Source: Limnohabitans_A sp048020265 | Lineage (GTDB): Bacteria; Pseudomonadota; Gammaproteobacteria; Burkholderiales; Burkholderiaceae_C | Assembly: GCF_048020265.1 (NCBI RefSeq) | Contig: NZ_CP171843.1 | Location: forward strand, 2,046,001 to 2,110,000 | Length of the DNA: 64,000 nt | Direction: 5' to 3' | Part shown: in pieces, positions 23,547 to 32,290 of the stretch | How the letters are laid out: every line of letters starts with the position of its first letter | How positions within the stretch are numbered: position 1 is the stretch's first letter | Notes under the pieces: model-generated | The model's input: the letters and a program-made list of their open reading frames with translations, nothing else | Database searches by the model: none | Told to the model about the DNA's origin: nothing | Translations under genes and position numbers: made by a program

Positions 23547-23867
23547 TTATTTTTTCGGGGGTGGGTCGGGCAGCAAGCAAGCTTCGACCACCTGCAAGCC
23601 ATTGTCTCGGGCGAAGTTCATCACAAAGTCCCAGGCCATCACGTCGTGGTCGCGCAGGTCGCGGTGTACGACGACACACTTGACATGGCCCATGGTGGTC
23701 GGAATGCACCAAGGCGAATAACTCAAGTGGCTGCCCGGAACAGCGCCGCCCGGACGGAACTGGCTCATCACGCCTGCCAAGCGCTCAGCCCAGTCGCTGG
23801 GTCTGAAGGTCTTTCCGTCCTCGGTGATTCCCTGGATGAAGACTTCTTTGGCAGTGTTGGAGACCAT
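23547..23867 (-). CDS. DUF3579 family protein
   Basis: The 106-residue soluble protein matches DUF3579, a family found mainly in betaproteobacteria. Family-like features are EVFIQGITEDGKTFRPSDWAERLAGVMS near the N-terminus and the SPWCIPTTMGHVKCVVVHRDL core. No function is established. It is a single-gene unit with its own terminator, divergent from argD. A 12-bp palindrome lies 70 bases upstream in the shared region, next to a TACAAT box oriented toward this gene. Confidence 0.85.
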   Translation of the reverse strand: MVSNTAKEVFIQGITEDGKTFRPSDWAERLAGVMSQFRPGGAVPGSHLSYSPWCIPTTMGHVKCVVVHRDLRDHDVMAWDFVMNFARDNGLQVVEACLLPDPPPKK

Positions 23868-23937
23868 CGGATAGAGGGGGTGAAGTGGACACCAAAAGCA
23901 CCGGGATCGCCGCCGCTTTCGTTAGAAAGGTATTGTA

Positions 23938-23949
23938 TCTTATATAAGA
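23938..23949. promoter_or_regulatory. Palindromic operator-like site TCTTATATAAGA, DUF3579/argD divergent region
   Basis: A perfect 12-bp palindrome, identical to the one at 42607-42618. An 8-bp CTTATAAG palindrome follows at 23957-23964. A minus-strand TACAAT (-10-like, complement of 23932-23937) and a plus-strand TTGTAT flank it, so a bound protein would cover both promoters. The same site beside the GntR gene suggests that regulator as the ligand, which is inference. Confidence 0.55.
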
Positions 23950-24054
23950 CTTCAGCCTTATAAGAAAAGCCATTAGGCCGTCACACAAAGCCTCTAAAAT
24001 ATTCGCTCAGCGGCCCTTCACCATTGGGCCGATTTTTATTTCAGGAGTTCACGC

Positions 24055-25257
24055 ATGTCCGCTTTCATTGAAGCCGCCTCACCGCACACCATGAACACCT
24101 ATGGCCGACTGCCGATCGCACTCAGCCATGGTCAAGGTTGCCGAGTCTGGGACGTCAATGGCAAGCAGTACCTGGATGCTTTGGCCGGTATCGCCGTGAA
24201 CACCCTGGGTCACAACCACCCTGACCTGGTGCCTGCACTGCAAGACCAGGTCAGCAAAATGATCCACAGCTGCAACTACTTCCATGTGCCCAACGCGGAA
24301 GTGCTGGCAGCCAAGTTGGTCGAGTTGTCGGGCATGACGAACGTGTTTTTCTGCTGCACAGGTCTGGAAGCCAACGAAGCGGCCATAAAGTTGGCGCGCA
24401 AATACGGACACGACAAGGGCATCGAGAAACCCGAGATCGTGGTTTACGAAAAAGCCTTTCACGGTCGCAGCATCGCCACCCTGAGCGCCACCGCCAACGA
24501 AAAGCTGAAAAAAGGCTTTGGCCCCATGCTCGAAGGTTTTGTGCGTGTGCCGGTCAACGACATCGAAGCCCTGAAAAAAGCCACCAAAGGCAACCCCAAT
24601 GTGGTGGCGGTGTTCATGGAAACCATTCAGGGCGAAGGCGGCGTCAACCCGATGCGCATCGAGTACCTGAAGCAAGTGCGCGCCCTGTGCGACCAAAAAG
24701 ACTGGCTGATGATGATCGACGAGGTGCAGTGCGGCATGGGCCGTACCGGCAAATGGTTCGCCCACCAGTGGGCAGGCATCGTGCCCGACGTGATGCCGCT
24801 GGCCAAGGGCCTGGGCTCGGGTGTACCGATTGGCGCGGTGGTGGCCGGCCCCAAGGCCGCCCACATCTTCCAGCCCGGCAACCACGGCACCACTTTTGGC
24901 GGCAACCCGCTGGCCATGCGTGCGGGGGTCGAAACCATCCGCATCATGGAAAAAGACGGCCTGATGGCCAACGCAGCGAAAGTGGGCGCGCATTTGCGCG
25001 CTGCGCTTGAAAAAGCTCTGGCGGGTGTGCAAGGCGTGAAAGAAGTGCGTGGCCAGGGCCTGATGTTGGGCGTGGAACTCGACCGTCCCTGCGGCGCCAT
25101 CTGGAGCCGCGCGGCCGAAGCCGGCCTGCTGCTGAGCGTGACGGCCGACAGCGTGATCCGCCTGGTGCCGCCGCTCATCATGACCGAGGCCGAGGCCGAC
25201 GAAGTGGTGGCCATTTTGGTGCCCCTGATCAAGACCTTTTTGGCGGAGTCAGCATGA
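24055..25257 (+). CDS. argD: Acetylornithine aminotransferase
   Basis: ArgD is a PLP class III aminotransferase that makes N-acetylornithine in arginine synthesis and often also serves as succinyldiaminopimelate aminotransferase. The 400-residue product has the PLP lysine Lys251 in MPLAKGLGSGVPIGA and Asp222 in IDEVQCGMGRTG. Its N-terminus is the expected DVNGKQYLDALAGIAV type. The ATG has AGGAG at good spacing. Its last bases overlap the argF start (ATGA). Confidence 0.93.
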   Translation: MSAFIEAASPHTMNTYGRLPIALSHGQGCRVWDVNGKQYLDALAGIAVNTLGHNHPDLVPALQDQVSKMIHSCNYFHVPNAEVLAAKLVELSGMTNVFFCCTGLEANEAAIKLARKYGHDKGIEKPEIVVYEKAFHGRSIATLSATANEKLKKGFGPMLEGFVRVPVNDIEALKKATKGNPNVVAVFMETIQGEGGVNPMRIEYLKQVRALCDQKDWLMMIDEVQCGMGRTGKWFAHQWAGIVPDVMPLAKGLGSGVPIGAVVAGPKAAHIFQPGNHGTTFGGNPLAMRAGVETIRIMEKDGLMANAAKVGAHLRAALEKALAGVQGVKEVRGQGLMLGVELDRPCGAIWSRAAEAGLLLSVTADSVIRLVPPLIMTEAEADEVVAILVPLIKTFLAESA

Positions 25258-26222
25258 GCCAGACCCCACCTGTGCCTGTGCGGCACTACCTGCAGTTCAC
25301 CGACCTCACGGCCGACGAGTACGCACACCTGTTTGCACGCGCCGCCGAGATCAAGCGCAAGTTCAAGGCCTACGAAAAATACCACCCGCTGGCTGACCGC
25401 ACGCTGGCCATGATTTTTGAAAAAGCCAGCACCCGCACGCGTGTGAGCTTTGAAGCGGGCATGTACCAGCTGGGCGGCTCGGTGGTGCACCTGACCACGG
25501 GCGACAGCCAGCTGGGCCGGTCCGAGCCCATCGAAGACAGCGCCCGCGTGATCAGCCGCATGACCGATCTGGTGATGATCCGTACCTTCGGGCAGGACAA
25601 GATCGAGCGCTTTGCCTCGCACTCGCGCGTGCCCGTCATCAACGGGCTGACCAACGAGTTCCACCCCTGCCAGATTCTGGCCGACTTGTTCACCCTGCTG
25701 GAACACCGGGGTCTGGACGCCCAGGGCAAGCCGGACCCGTCGTACCTGAAAGGCAAGGTGGTGGCCTGGGTGGGCGATGGCAACAACATGGCCAACACCT
25801 GGCTGCAGGCGGCTGAGTTGCTGGGTTTCACGGTGCACCTGAGCACGCCCAGCGGTTACGAAGTGGACCAGGCTGTGGCCGGTTTGCGTAGCGCCGACTG
25901 CTACAAAATTTTCCAAAACCCACAAGACGCCTGCCGAGGCGCCGACCTGGTCACCACCGACGTGTGGACCAGCATGGGCTACGAGGCTGAAAACGAGGCC
26001 CGCAAGAAAGCCTTTGCCGACTGGTGCGTGGACGAAGCCATGATGCAAGTGGCCAAGCCCGACGCCCTGTTCATGCACTGCTTGCCCGCCCACCGTGGCG
26101 AAGAAGTCAGCGCCGAAGTCATCGATGGGCCTCAATCGGTCGTCTGGGACGAAGCAGAAAACCGCATGCATGTGCAAAAAGCGCTCATGGAGTTTTTGCT
26201 GCTGGGCCGCGTCACGGCCTGA
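25254..26222 (+). CDS. argF: Ornithine carbamoyltransferase
   Basis: ArgF condenses ornithine and carbamoyl phosphate to citrulline. The 322-residue product has the carbamoyl-phosphate motif STRTR (in KASTRTRVSFE), HPCQ (in EFHPCQILADL) and the ornithine-binding MHCLPAHRGEEV near residue 275. Its start overlaps the argD stop by four bases, so the two arginine genes are translationally coupled. Confidence 0.97.
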   Translation: MSQTPPVPVRHYLQFTDLTADEYAHLFARAAEIKRKFKAYEKYHPLADRTLAMIFEKASTRTRVSFEAGMYQLGGSVVHLTTGDSQLGRSEPIEDSARVISRMTDLVMIRTFGQDKIERFASHSRVPVINGLTNEFHPCQILADLFTLLEHRGLDAQGKPDPSYLKGKVVAWVGDGNNMANTWLQAAELLGFTVHLSTPSGYEVDQAVAGLRSADCYKIFQNPQDACRGADLVTTDVWTSMGYEAENEARKKAFADWCVDEAMMQVAKPDALFMHCLPAHRGEEVSAEVIDGPQSVVWDEAENRMHVQKALMEFLLLGRVTA

Positions 26223-26230
26223 TCTGTCAC

Positions 26231-26247
26231 CCCGGACTGGGTCCGGG
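26231..26247 (+). other. GC-rich hairpin after argF
   Basis: CCCGGAC (26231-26237) pairs with GTCCGGG (26241-26247). No T-run follows, so it is not a canonical terminator. It may stabilise the 3' end of the argDF message. Confidence 0.4.
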
Positions 26248-26268
26248 GTCCACCCCACTCTAAGTCCC

Positions 26269-26577
26269 ATGTCCCACTGCACCACCTGCGGCGCTTGCTG
26301 TGTGAGTTTCCGGGTGGACTTTTCCGTCTACGAATACGAAGAAGGTGGCGGCGATGTGCCCGCAGGCTTGGCCTCGCCCATCACCGAGCACACCTGCCGC
26401 ATGCGCGGCACTGACCACAGCCCGCCGCGCTGCGCAGCGCTCTATGGAAAAACGGGCGAAAAAGCCATTTGCGGCATCTACGAATGGCGGCCATCGCCCT
26501 GCCGTGAATTTGAAGAAGGCAGCCCCGCCTGCGAACAAGCCCGCCGCCGCCACGGCCTGCCTGCGCTGAACGCCTGA
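26269..26577 (+). CDS. YkgJ-family cysteine cluster protein
   Basis: The 102-residue protein begins MSHCTTCGACCVSF, a C-x2-C-x2-CC cluster, with further cysteines in HTCRMRG, RCAALYG, AICGIYEWRPSPCREF and ACEQ. This fits the YkgJ/UPF0153 family, thought to bind zinc or an iron-sulfur cluster. The function is unknown. The ATG at 26269 is used. The upstream in-frame sequence overlaps argF and is not credible. It lies between argF and the kyn genes, but a hairpin with a T-run separates it from kynB. Confidence 0.85.
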   Translation: MSHCTTCGACCVSFRVDFSVYEYEEGGGDVPAGLASPITEHTCRMRGTDHSPPRCAALYGKTGEKAICGIYEWRPSPCREFEEGSPACEQARRRHGLPALNA

Positions 26578-26585
26578 ATTTCACG

Positions 26586-26617
26586 GGTGTTGGAAATAAC
26601 CGACACCACGGTTTTTT
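26586..26617 (+). promoter_or_regulatory. Inverted repeat plus T-run before kynB
   Basis: GGTGTTGG (26586-26593) pairs with CCGACACC (26600-26607) around AAATAA, and six T residues follow four bases later. It could terminate the argDF-ykgJ transcript or act as an operator or attenuator for the kyn genes. The sequence alone does not decide. Confidence 0.45.
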
Positions 26618-26640
26618 GTGGGGTGCTACCTTCGCACACC

Positions 26641-27267
26641 ATGAAAAAACTTTGGGACATTTCCCCACCTGTGGATGCGCAAAGCCCAGTCTTTCCGGGT
26701 GACACGCCCTACAGTCAGCAATGGGCTGCCACGCTGTCTGAAGACTGCCCGGTGAACGTGAGTGCCATCACCCTGTCGCCGCATGTGGGCGCACATGCCG
26801 ATGCCCCGCTGCATTACGACCCGCAAGGCGCAGCCGTGGGCGCTTTGGACCTGCGGCCCTTTCTGGGCCGCTGCCGCATCATCCACGCGCTGGACGCTGG
26901 CCCCTTGATCACCATGGACCACCTGCAGCACGCACTGAACGACGTGCCCGAGCGTCTGCTGGTGCGCACCTACCGCCAGTTTCCGCACCAACACTTCGAC
27001 ACCCAGCTCACCGCCTTTGACCCCGCCTGCGTGCAGCACCTGGCCGACCTGGGCGTGCGGCTGATCGGCACAGACAGCGCCAGCATCGACCCGGCGGACA
27101 GCAAACAGCTGCCCAGCCACCAAGTCATCCGCCAGCGCGGCCTGCGCGTGCTGGAAAACCTGCTGCTCGATGACGTGCCCGAAGGCGATTACGAGCTGAT
27201 CGCCCTGCCCCTCAAACTCATGACCACCGACGCCAGCCCCGTGCGGGCGGTCTTGCGCGAACTTTGA
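26641..27267 (+). CDS. kynB: Kynurenine formamidase
   Basis: KynB hydrolyses N-formylkynurenine to kynurenine and formate. The 208-residue product starts MKKLWDISPPVDAQSPVFPGD and has the metal-binding SPHVGAHADAPLHY near residue 54. It also has VRLIGTDSASIDPADS, both typical of bacterial KynB (the cyclase-like fold). The ATG at 26641 is chosen on this N-terminus. It is the first gene of kynB-kynU-kynA. Confidence 0.96.
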   Translation: MKKLWDISPPVDAQSPVFPGDTPYSQQWAATLSEDCPVNVSAITLSPHVGAHADAPLHYDPQGAAVGALDLRPFLGRCRIIHALDAGPLITMDHLQHALNDVPERLLVRTYRQFPHQHFDTQLTAFDPACVQHLADLGVRLIGTDSASIDPADSKQLPSHQVIRQRGLRVLENLLLDDVPEGDYELIALPLKLMTTDASPVRAVLREL

Positions 27268-27289
27268 ACACTGCTTGAAAGACCCAAAC

Positions 27290-28576
27290 ATGATGAACCT
27301 CACCCCCACCCTGCAAGACTGCAAACTGCTGGACGCGCAAGACCCGCTGCGCGATCTGCGCGACCAATTCGATTTGCCACCCGGCGTGATTTACCTGGAC
27401 GGCAACTCGCTGGGCGTGCTGCCCAAAACCACTTCGGCCCGCGTGGCCCATGCCGTGACGCGCGAATGGGGCACCGACCTGATCAAAAGCTGGAACACCG
27501 CGGGCTGGTTCACCCTGCCCCAACGCGTGGGCGACAAAATTGCCCGCGTCATCGGTGCCCAGCCGGGTGAAGTGGTGGCGGCCGACAGCACCTCGATCAA
27601 CCTGTTCAAAGTGTTGGCCGCCGCGCTGCACATCGCCAAAGCCGACCACCCGCACAAAACCAAAATCGTCAGCGAGCGCAGCAACTTCCCCACCGACCTG
27701 TACATCGCCGAAGCCCTGTGCAAAGAGCGCGGTTACACCCTGCAACTGGTCGAAGCTGATGAGATTGCGGCCGCCTTGCAAGCCGATGTGGCCGTGCTCA
27801 TGCTCACCCATGTGAACTACCGCACGGGCGCCATGCACGACATGCAGGCCGTCACAGCGCAGGCCCATGCGCAGGGTGTCCTCACCGTGTGGGACCTGGC
27901 GCACAGCGCAGGTGCGGTGCCCGTTGACCTGAACGGCTCTGGAGCCGACTTTGCGGTGGGCTGCGGCTACAAATACCTCAACGGCGGCCCTGGTGCCCCG
28001 GCTTTTGTGTGGGTGCACCCCCAGCACACCGATCACTTTTGGCAGCCACTGGCCGGCTGGTGGGGCCATGCCGCGCCCTTTGCCTTCACGCCGGATTACC
28101 AACCTGCCAAGGGCATCACCCGCTACCAATGCGGCACCCAACCCATCTTGAGCCTTACAGCACTCGACTGCGGCCTGGACGCCTTTTTGGCTGCCGAGGC
28201 GCTGGGCGGCATGACCGCGTTGCGCCAAAAGTCGCTGGCGCTCACGGGCTTGTTCATGCAACTGGTGCGCACGCGCCTGCACGGCCACGGCTTTGGCATC
28301 GCCACCCCAGCACAAGAAGCCCTGCGCGGCTCGCAAGTGAGCCTGACCCGGGCCGAAGGCGCTTACGCCATTGTGCAAGCCCTGATCGCGCGCGGCGTGA
28401 TTGGCGACTTCAGGGCGGGCGATGGTGGCCAGCACCCCGACATCTTGCGCTTTGGTTTCACGCCGCTGTATGTGGGCTATGCCGACGTGTGGCAGGCCGC
28501 AGAACACCTGTGTCAGGTCATGCAAACTGGCGAGTGGCAAGACGCCCGCTTTGCGCAAAAGAACGCCGTGACCTGA
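27290..28576 (+). CDS. kynU: Kynureninase
   Basis: KynU is a PLP enzyme that cleaves kynurenine to anthranilate and alanine. The 428-residue product has IYLDGNSLG near residue 34, ADSTSINLFK near 98, Asp202 in WDLAHSAG and the PLP lysine Lys228 in CGYKYLNGGPG. Two adjacent ATGs (27290, 27293) are possible starts. It is 22 bases after kynB and 10 before kynA. Confidence 0.97.
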   Translation: MMNLTPTLQDCKLLDAQDPLRDLRDQFDLPPGVIYLDGNSLGVLPKTTSARVAHAVTREWGTDLIKSWNTAGWFTLPQRVGDKIARVIGAQPGEVVAADSTSINLFKVLAAALHIAKADHPHKTKIVSERSNFPTDLYIAEALCKERGYTLQLVEADEIAAALQADVAVLMLTHVNYRTGAMHDMQAVTAQAHAQGVLTVWDLAHSAGAVPVDLNGSGADFAVGCGYKYLNGGPGAPAFVWVHPQHTDHFWQPLAGWWGHAAPFAFTPDYQPAKGITRYQCGTQPILSLTALDCGLDAFLAAEALGGMTALRQKSLALTGLFMQLVRTRLHGHGFGIATPAQEALRGSQVSLTRAEGAYAIVQALIARGVIGDFRAGDGGQHPDILRFGFTPLYVGYADVWQAAEHLCQVMQTGEWQDARFAQKNAVT

Positions 28577-28586
28577 AAGGCCTGTC

Positions 28587-29474
28587 ATGAGTTCCTGCCC
28601 TTTCTCATCATCCGCCCACACAGCCAGCGCCAGTACAGCGCAAGGCGAGCGCATCGTGCACGATGAAAAAGCCCAGCTCGACTTTGATGGACGCATGAGC
28701 TACGGCGACTACCTGCAACTCGACACCATCCTGAACGCCCAAAAACCGCTCTCGCCCGACCACAACGAGATGCTGTTCATCGTGCAGCACCAAACCAGCG
28801 AGTTGTGGATGAAGCTGATGCTGCACGAACTTCAGTCCGCCATGGCGGACATCGCGCAAGACCAGTTGCCCGACGCCTTCAAAAAACTCGCCCGCGTCAG
28901 CCGCATCATGGAGCAGCTGGTACACGCCTGGGACGTGCTGGCCACCATGACGCCGCCCGAGTACAGCGCCATCCGCCCGTATCTCGCGCAGTCGAGTGGT
29001 TTCCAGAGCTGGCAGTACCGCTGCATCGAGTTTGCGATGGGCAATAAGAACGCGGCCATGCTGCAGCCTCACGCGCACCGCCCTGATCTGTCGGCCACCG
29101 TGCAAGCGGCCTACGAAGCGCCCTCGCTGTACGACGAATGCCTGCGCCTGCTGCAACGCCGTGGCCTCGATGTGCCGAGCAGCCACACCCAACGCGACTG
29201 GCGACAGCCCTACCCGGCCAGCGATGCGGTCGAAAACGCCTGGCTGGTGGTCTACCGCAACCCGCAGCAGCACTGGGACCTGTACCAGCTGGGCGAAGAA
29301 TTGACCGACCTCGAAGACGCTTTCCGGCTGTGGCGCTTTCGGCATGTCACCACGGTGGAGCGCGTGATCGGCTTCAAACGCGGCACGGGCGGCACAGGCG
29401 GTGTGAGCTATTTGCGCAAGATGCTGGACACCGTCCTCTTCCCAGAAATCTGGACGCTGCGCACGCAGCTGTGA
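28587..29474 (+). CDS. kynA: Tryptophan 2,3-dioxygenase
   Basis: KynA is the heme enzyme that oxidises L-tryptophan to N-formylkynurenine, the entry step of the pathway. The 295-residue product has MSYGDYLQLDTILNAQ, EMLFIVQHQTSELWMKLMLHEL with the distal histidine, SSGFQSWQYR, and WRFRHVTTVERVIGFKRGTGGTGG with the proximal heme histidine. With kynB and kynU the operon turns tryptophan into anthranilate, alanine and formate. Confidence 0.97.
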   Translation: MSSCPFSSSAHTASASTAQGERIVHDEKAQLDFDGRMSYGDYLQLDTILNAQKPLSPDHNEMLFIVQHQTSELWMKLMLHELQSAMADIAQDQLPDAFKKLARVSRIMEQLVHAWDVLATMTPPEYSAIRPYLAQSSGFQSWQYRCIEFAMGNKNAAMLQPHAHRPDLSATVQAAYEAPSLYDECLRLLQRRGLDVPSSHTQRDWRQPYPASDAVENAWLVVYRNPQQHWDLYQLGEELTDLEDAFRLWRFRHVTTVERVIGFKRGTGGTGGVSYLRKMLDTVLFPEIWTLRTQL

Positions 29475-29558
29475 CACAGCACCCCGACGGATCAGGCTGC
29501 GGCCAACGGTTGCATTCATTTGCACTAACATGCCCGCTTGCACCAACGGGGAGAGCAC

Positions 29559-30026
29559 ATGCAACTGAACATCAACGGCCAAAGCCACACCGCCACCGCT
29601 GACCCCAGCACGCCCCTGCTGTGGGTGCTGCGCGATGAACTGAATCTCACGGGCACCAAATTCGGCTGCGGCATCGCCGCCTGCGGCGCCTGCACCGTGC
29701 ATGTCGATGGCAAGCCCGTGCGCTCTTGCGTCATGCCTTTGTCTGCTGTGGCCAATCAACCGATCAAAACCATCGAATCCTTGGGCTCGGCAGAAAAGCC
29801 CCACCCCTTGCAAAGCGCGTGGATCGCCGAGCAGGTGCCGCAATGCGGTTACTGCCAAAGCGGCATGCTGATGGCCGCAGCCGCCTTGCTCGACAAAAAC
29901 CCACAGCCCAGCGATGTCGACATTGACGCGGCCATGACCAACCTGTGCCGCTGCGGCACTTACCAGCGTGTGCGGGCGGCCATCCACCGGGCTGCGGCTG
30001 AACTGAAGAAAGGCGGTGCCGCATGA
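29559..30026 (+). CDS. (2Fe-2S) small subunit of a molybdenum hydroxylase, IorA-like
   Basis: The 155-residue protein carries two [2Fe-2S] clusters: plant-type FGCGIAACGACTVHVDG (about residues 36-52) and helical CGYCQSGM with NLCRCGTY nearer the C-terminus. It matches the alpha subunit of isoquinoline 1-oxidoreductase-type enzymes, which pass electrons from the Mo centre outward. The ATG at 29559 follows GGGGAGAG. A TTG at 29538 is less likely. Its stop overlaps the large-subunit start (ATGA). Confidence 0.92.
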   Translation: MQLNINGQSHTATADPSTPLLWVLRDELNLTGTKFGCGIAACGACTVHVDGKPVRSCVMPLSAVANQPIKTIESLGSAEKPHPLQSAWIAEQVPQCGYCQSGMLMAAAALLDKNPQPSDVDIDAAMTNLCRCGTYQRVRAAIHRAAAELKKGGAA

Positions 30027-32290
30027 AACGCCGCACCTGGATTTTGAGCGCCCTGGGCGCTACCGGCGCACTGGTGGTGGGTTGGGGCGCGATGCCCGCC
30101 CGCTCACGCCTGGGCTCGCCCGAATTGATGCTGCCCAAACAAGGCGATGTGGCCCTGAACGGCTGGATCAAGATCGCCGCCGATGGCGCCGTGGTGCTGG
30201 CGATGCCGCGCAGCGAAATGGGCCAGGGCGTGCACACCGCGCTGGCCATGCTGGTGGCCGAAGAGCTGGATGTGCCACTGGAGCGCGTGCGTCTGGAACA
30301 AGCCGGGGCCGACAGCATTTACGGCAACGTGGCCATGCTGGTGGCCAGCCTGCCCTTTCACCCGCTGGACAGCGAGGGTGAGCACAAGCCCACCAAGATC
30401 AAGCTGGCCGAGTGGATGGTGGGCAAGATCGCCCGCGAACTGGGCATCAACGCCACGGGCGGATCGTCTTCGGTCGCCGACCTGTGGGAGCCTCTGCGCA
30501 TGGCCGCCGCCACCGCACGCGCCAGCCTGGTGCAGGCTGCTGCTGCCGCGTGGAAGGTGCCCGCCAGCGAGATCAGCGTGCGCGATGGCGTGATGCAACA
30601 TGCCTCGGGCCAAAAGGCGCATTACGGCCAAATGGGTGCAGCCGCTGCGGGCAGCACACCGGCCAACATCACCCCCAAAGCCCGCGAGGACTGGAAGCTG
30701 ATCGGTCAAAGGGTTGCACGCAACGACATCCCCCCCAAAGTCACGGGCCAGGCGCAGTTCGGCATGGACGTGCGCTTGCCCGGCCTGCTGTTTGCGGCTG
30801 TGCGTATGAACCCCGTGCTGAGTGGTGCAGCGGTCACCATGGACACCCAAGCCGCGCTGGCCTTGCCGGGTGTGAGCCAGGTGGTGGCGCTGGACGCTTG
30901 GGGCGGCGGAACGGGTGGTTTTGCGGTGGTCGCAACAAACACCTGGCAAGCGCGCCAAGGCTTACAAGCGGTGAAAGTGCAGTGGCCCGCAGCTTCAGCA
31001 GGTGCAGCCGACACCACCCGCATCCAGGCCGACCTGCTCAAGGCTCTGAACACCGAAAGCGGCTTCACCTTCCACGAGCAAGGCCTCCCACTCAAGGCCG
31101 AGCAAACGGCGGCCAGCCGCATCGACGCGCTGTACCAAGCGCCCTATCTGGCCCACGCCACAATGGAGCCGATGAACTGCACGGCACAGGTCAAAGACGG
31201 CAAAGTCGAAGTCTGGGTGCCCACGCAGGTGCCGCAAATGGCGCGTGCCATGGCGGCCAAAGTGGCAGGGGTCAAAGAAGACCAGGTCACCGTACATGTG
31301 ACCCTGCTGGGCGGCGGTTTTGGCCGTAGGCTCGAAGTCGACTTTGTCGGTCAGGCCGTGCAAGTGGCCATGGCCTGCAAGGGCGCGCCCGTGCAACTGG
31401 TCTGGTCGCGCGAAGAAGACATGACGCACGACTTTTACCGCCCCATGCACCTGGCCAAATTCCAGGCGTCCATCGACGCGCAAGGCGAAGTCAGCAGTTT
31501 GCGCATCAAATCGGCGGGCGACGCCATCACTCCGCGCTGGATGGCACGCGCCGCGCCACACCTGTCGGGCCCCATCGACATGCCCGACAAAACCACATCA
31601 GAGGGTCTGTTCGATCTGCCCTACGGCTTTTTGAACCAGCACATGAGCCATGTGGCCACGAAGTCGGGCGTGCCCGTGGGTTTTTGGCGCTCGGTGGGCC
31701 ATTCACACAACGCCTTCTTCTCGGAAAGCTTCATCGACGAACTGGCCGTGGCCACCCAACAAGACCCGCTGGCCTTTCGCCTGAAGCTGTTGAAAGACGC
31801 CCCGCGTTATGCGGCCGTGCTGCAGCTGGCTGCAAAACAAGCAGGCTGGGGCCAACCTTTGCCCGCAGGCCGCGCTCAAGGTATCGCCCTGCACAAGTCA
31901 TTCGGCTCCATCGTGGCGCAAGTTGCGGAGGTCTCGGTCGAGCAAGGCCAGATCCGCGTGCACCGCGTGGTCTGCGCCATCGACTGCGGCACCGTGGTCA
32001 ACCCGGATACTGTGGCCCAGCAAATGCAAAGCAGCGTGGTCTATGCGCTGAGCGCCGCGCTGTACGGGCAAATCGACATCGTGGGCGGCGTGGTGCAGCA
32101 AGGCAATTTTCCGAGCTACCCCATGGTCACGCTCAGCCAGGCACCAACGGTGGAAACCCACATCGTGCCCAGCACCCGCCACCCGGCGGGCGTGGGTGAA
32201 CCGGCCGTGCCGCCGCTGGCCCCGGCGGTGGGCAATGCGCTGTTTGCCCTCACTGGCAAGCGTCAGAGGGCATTGCCTTTGAAGCTATGA
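30023..32290 (+). CDS. Molybdopterin-binding large subunit of a molybdenum hydroxylase, IorB-like
   Basis: The 755-residue protein is the Mo-cofactor subunit of an isoquinoline 1-oxidoreductase/aldehyde oxidase-type enzyme. MKRRTWILSALGATGALVVG looks like a Tat signal, so the complex is probably periplasmic. Family motifs include SEMGQGVHTAL near residue 67, LGGGFGRRLEVDF near 430 and GVGEPAVPP near 725, whose glutamate matches the catalytic base. No FAD subunit or cytochrome c gene adjoins it, so the electron acceptor is unknown. The substrate is unknown. Position after kynBUA hints at an N-heterocycle or aldehyde, which is inference. Its last 28 bases overlap the convergent FAD monooxygenase gene. 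Confidence 0.88.
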   Translation: MKRRTWILSALGATGALVVGWGAMPARSRLGSPELMLPKQGDVALNGWIKIAADGAVVLAMPRSEMGQGVHTALAMLVAEELDVPLERVRLEQAGADSIYGNVAMLVASLPFHPLDSEGEHKPTKIKLAEWMVGKIARELGINATGGSSSVADLWEPLRMAAATARASLVQAAAAAWKVPASEISVRDGVMQHASGQKAHYGQMGAAAAGSTPANITPKAREDWKLIGQRVARNDIPPKVTGQAQFGMDVRLPGLLFAAVRMNPVLSGAAVTMDTQAALALPGVSQVVALDAWGGGTGGFAVVATNTWQARQGLQAVKVQWPAASAGAADTTRIQADLLKALNTESGFTFHEQGLPLKAEQTAASRIDALYQAPYLAHATMEPMNCTAQVKDGKVEVWVPTQVPQMARAMAAKVAGVKEDQVTVHVTLLGGGFGRRLEVDFVGQAVQVAMACKGAPVQLVWSREEDMTHDFYRPMHLAKFQASIDAQGEVSSLRIKSAGDAITPRWMARAAPHLSGPIDMPDKTTSEGLFDLPYGFLNQHMSHVATKSGVPVGFWRSVGHSHNAFFSESFIDELAVATQQDPLAFRLKLLKDAPRYAAVLQLAAKQAGWGQPLPAGRAQGIALHKSFGSIVAQVAEVSVEQGQIRVHRVVCAIDCGTVVNPDTVAQQMQSSVVYALSAALYGQIDIVGGVVQQGNFPSYPMVTLSQAPTVETHIVPSTRHPAGVGEPAVPPLAPAVGNALFALTGKRQRALPLKL

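Noticed and set aside
24627..26285. A 552-codon minus-strand frame opposite argD and argF
   Set aside because: Both arginine genes are intact on the plus strand with all catalytic motifs. The frame is a shadow.
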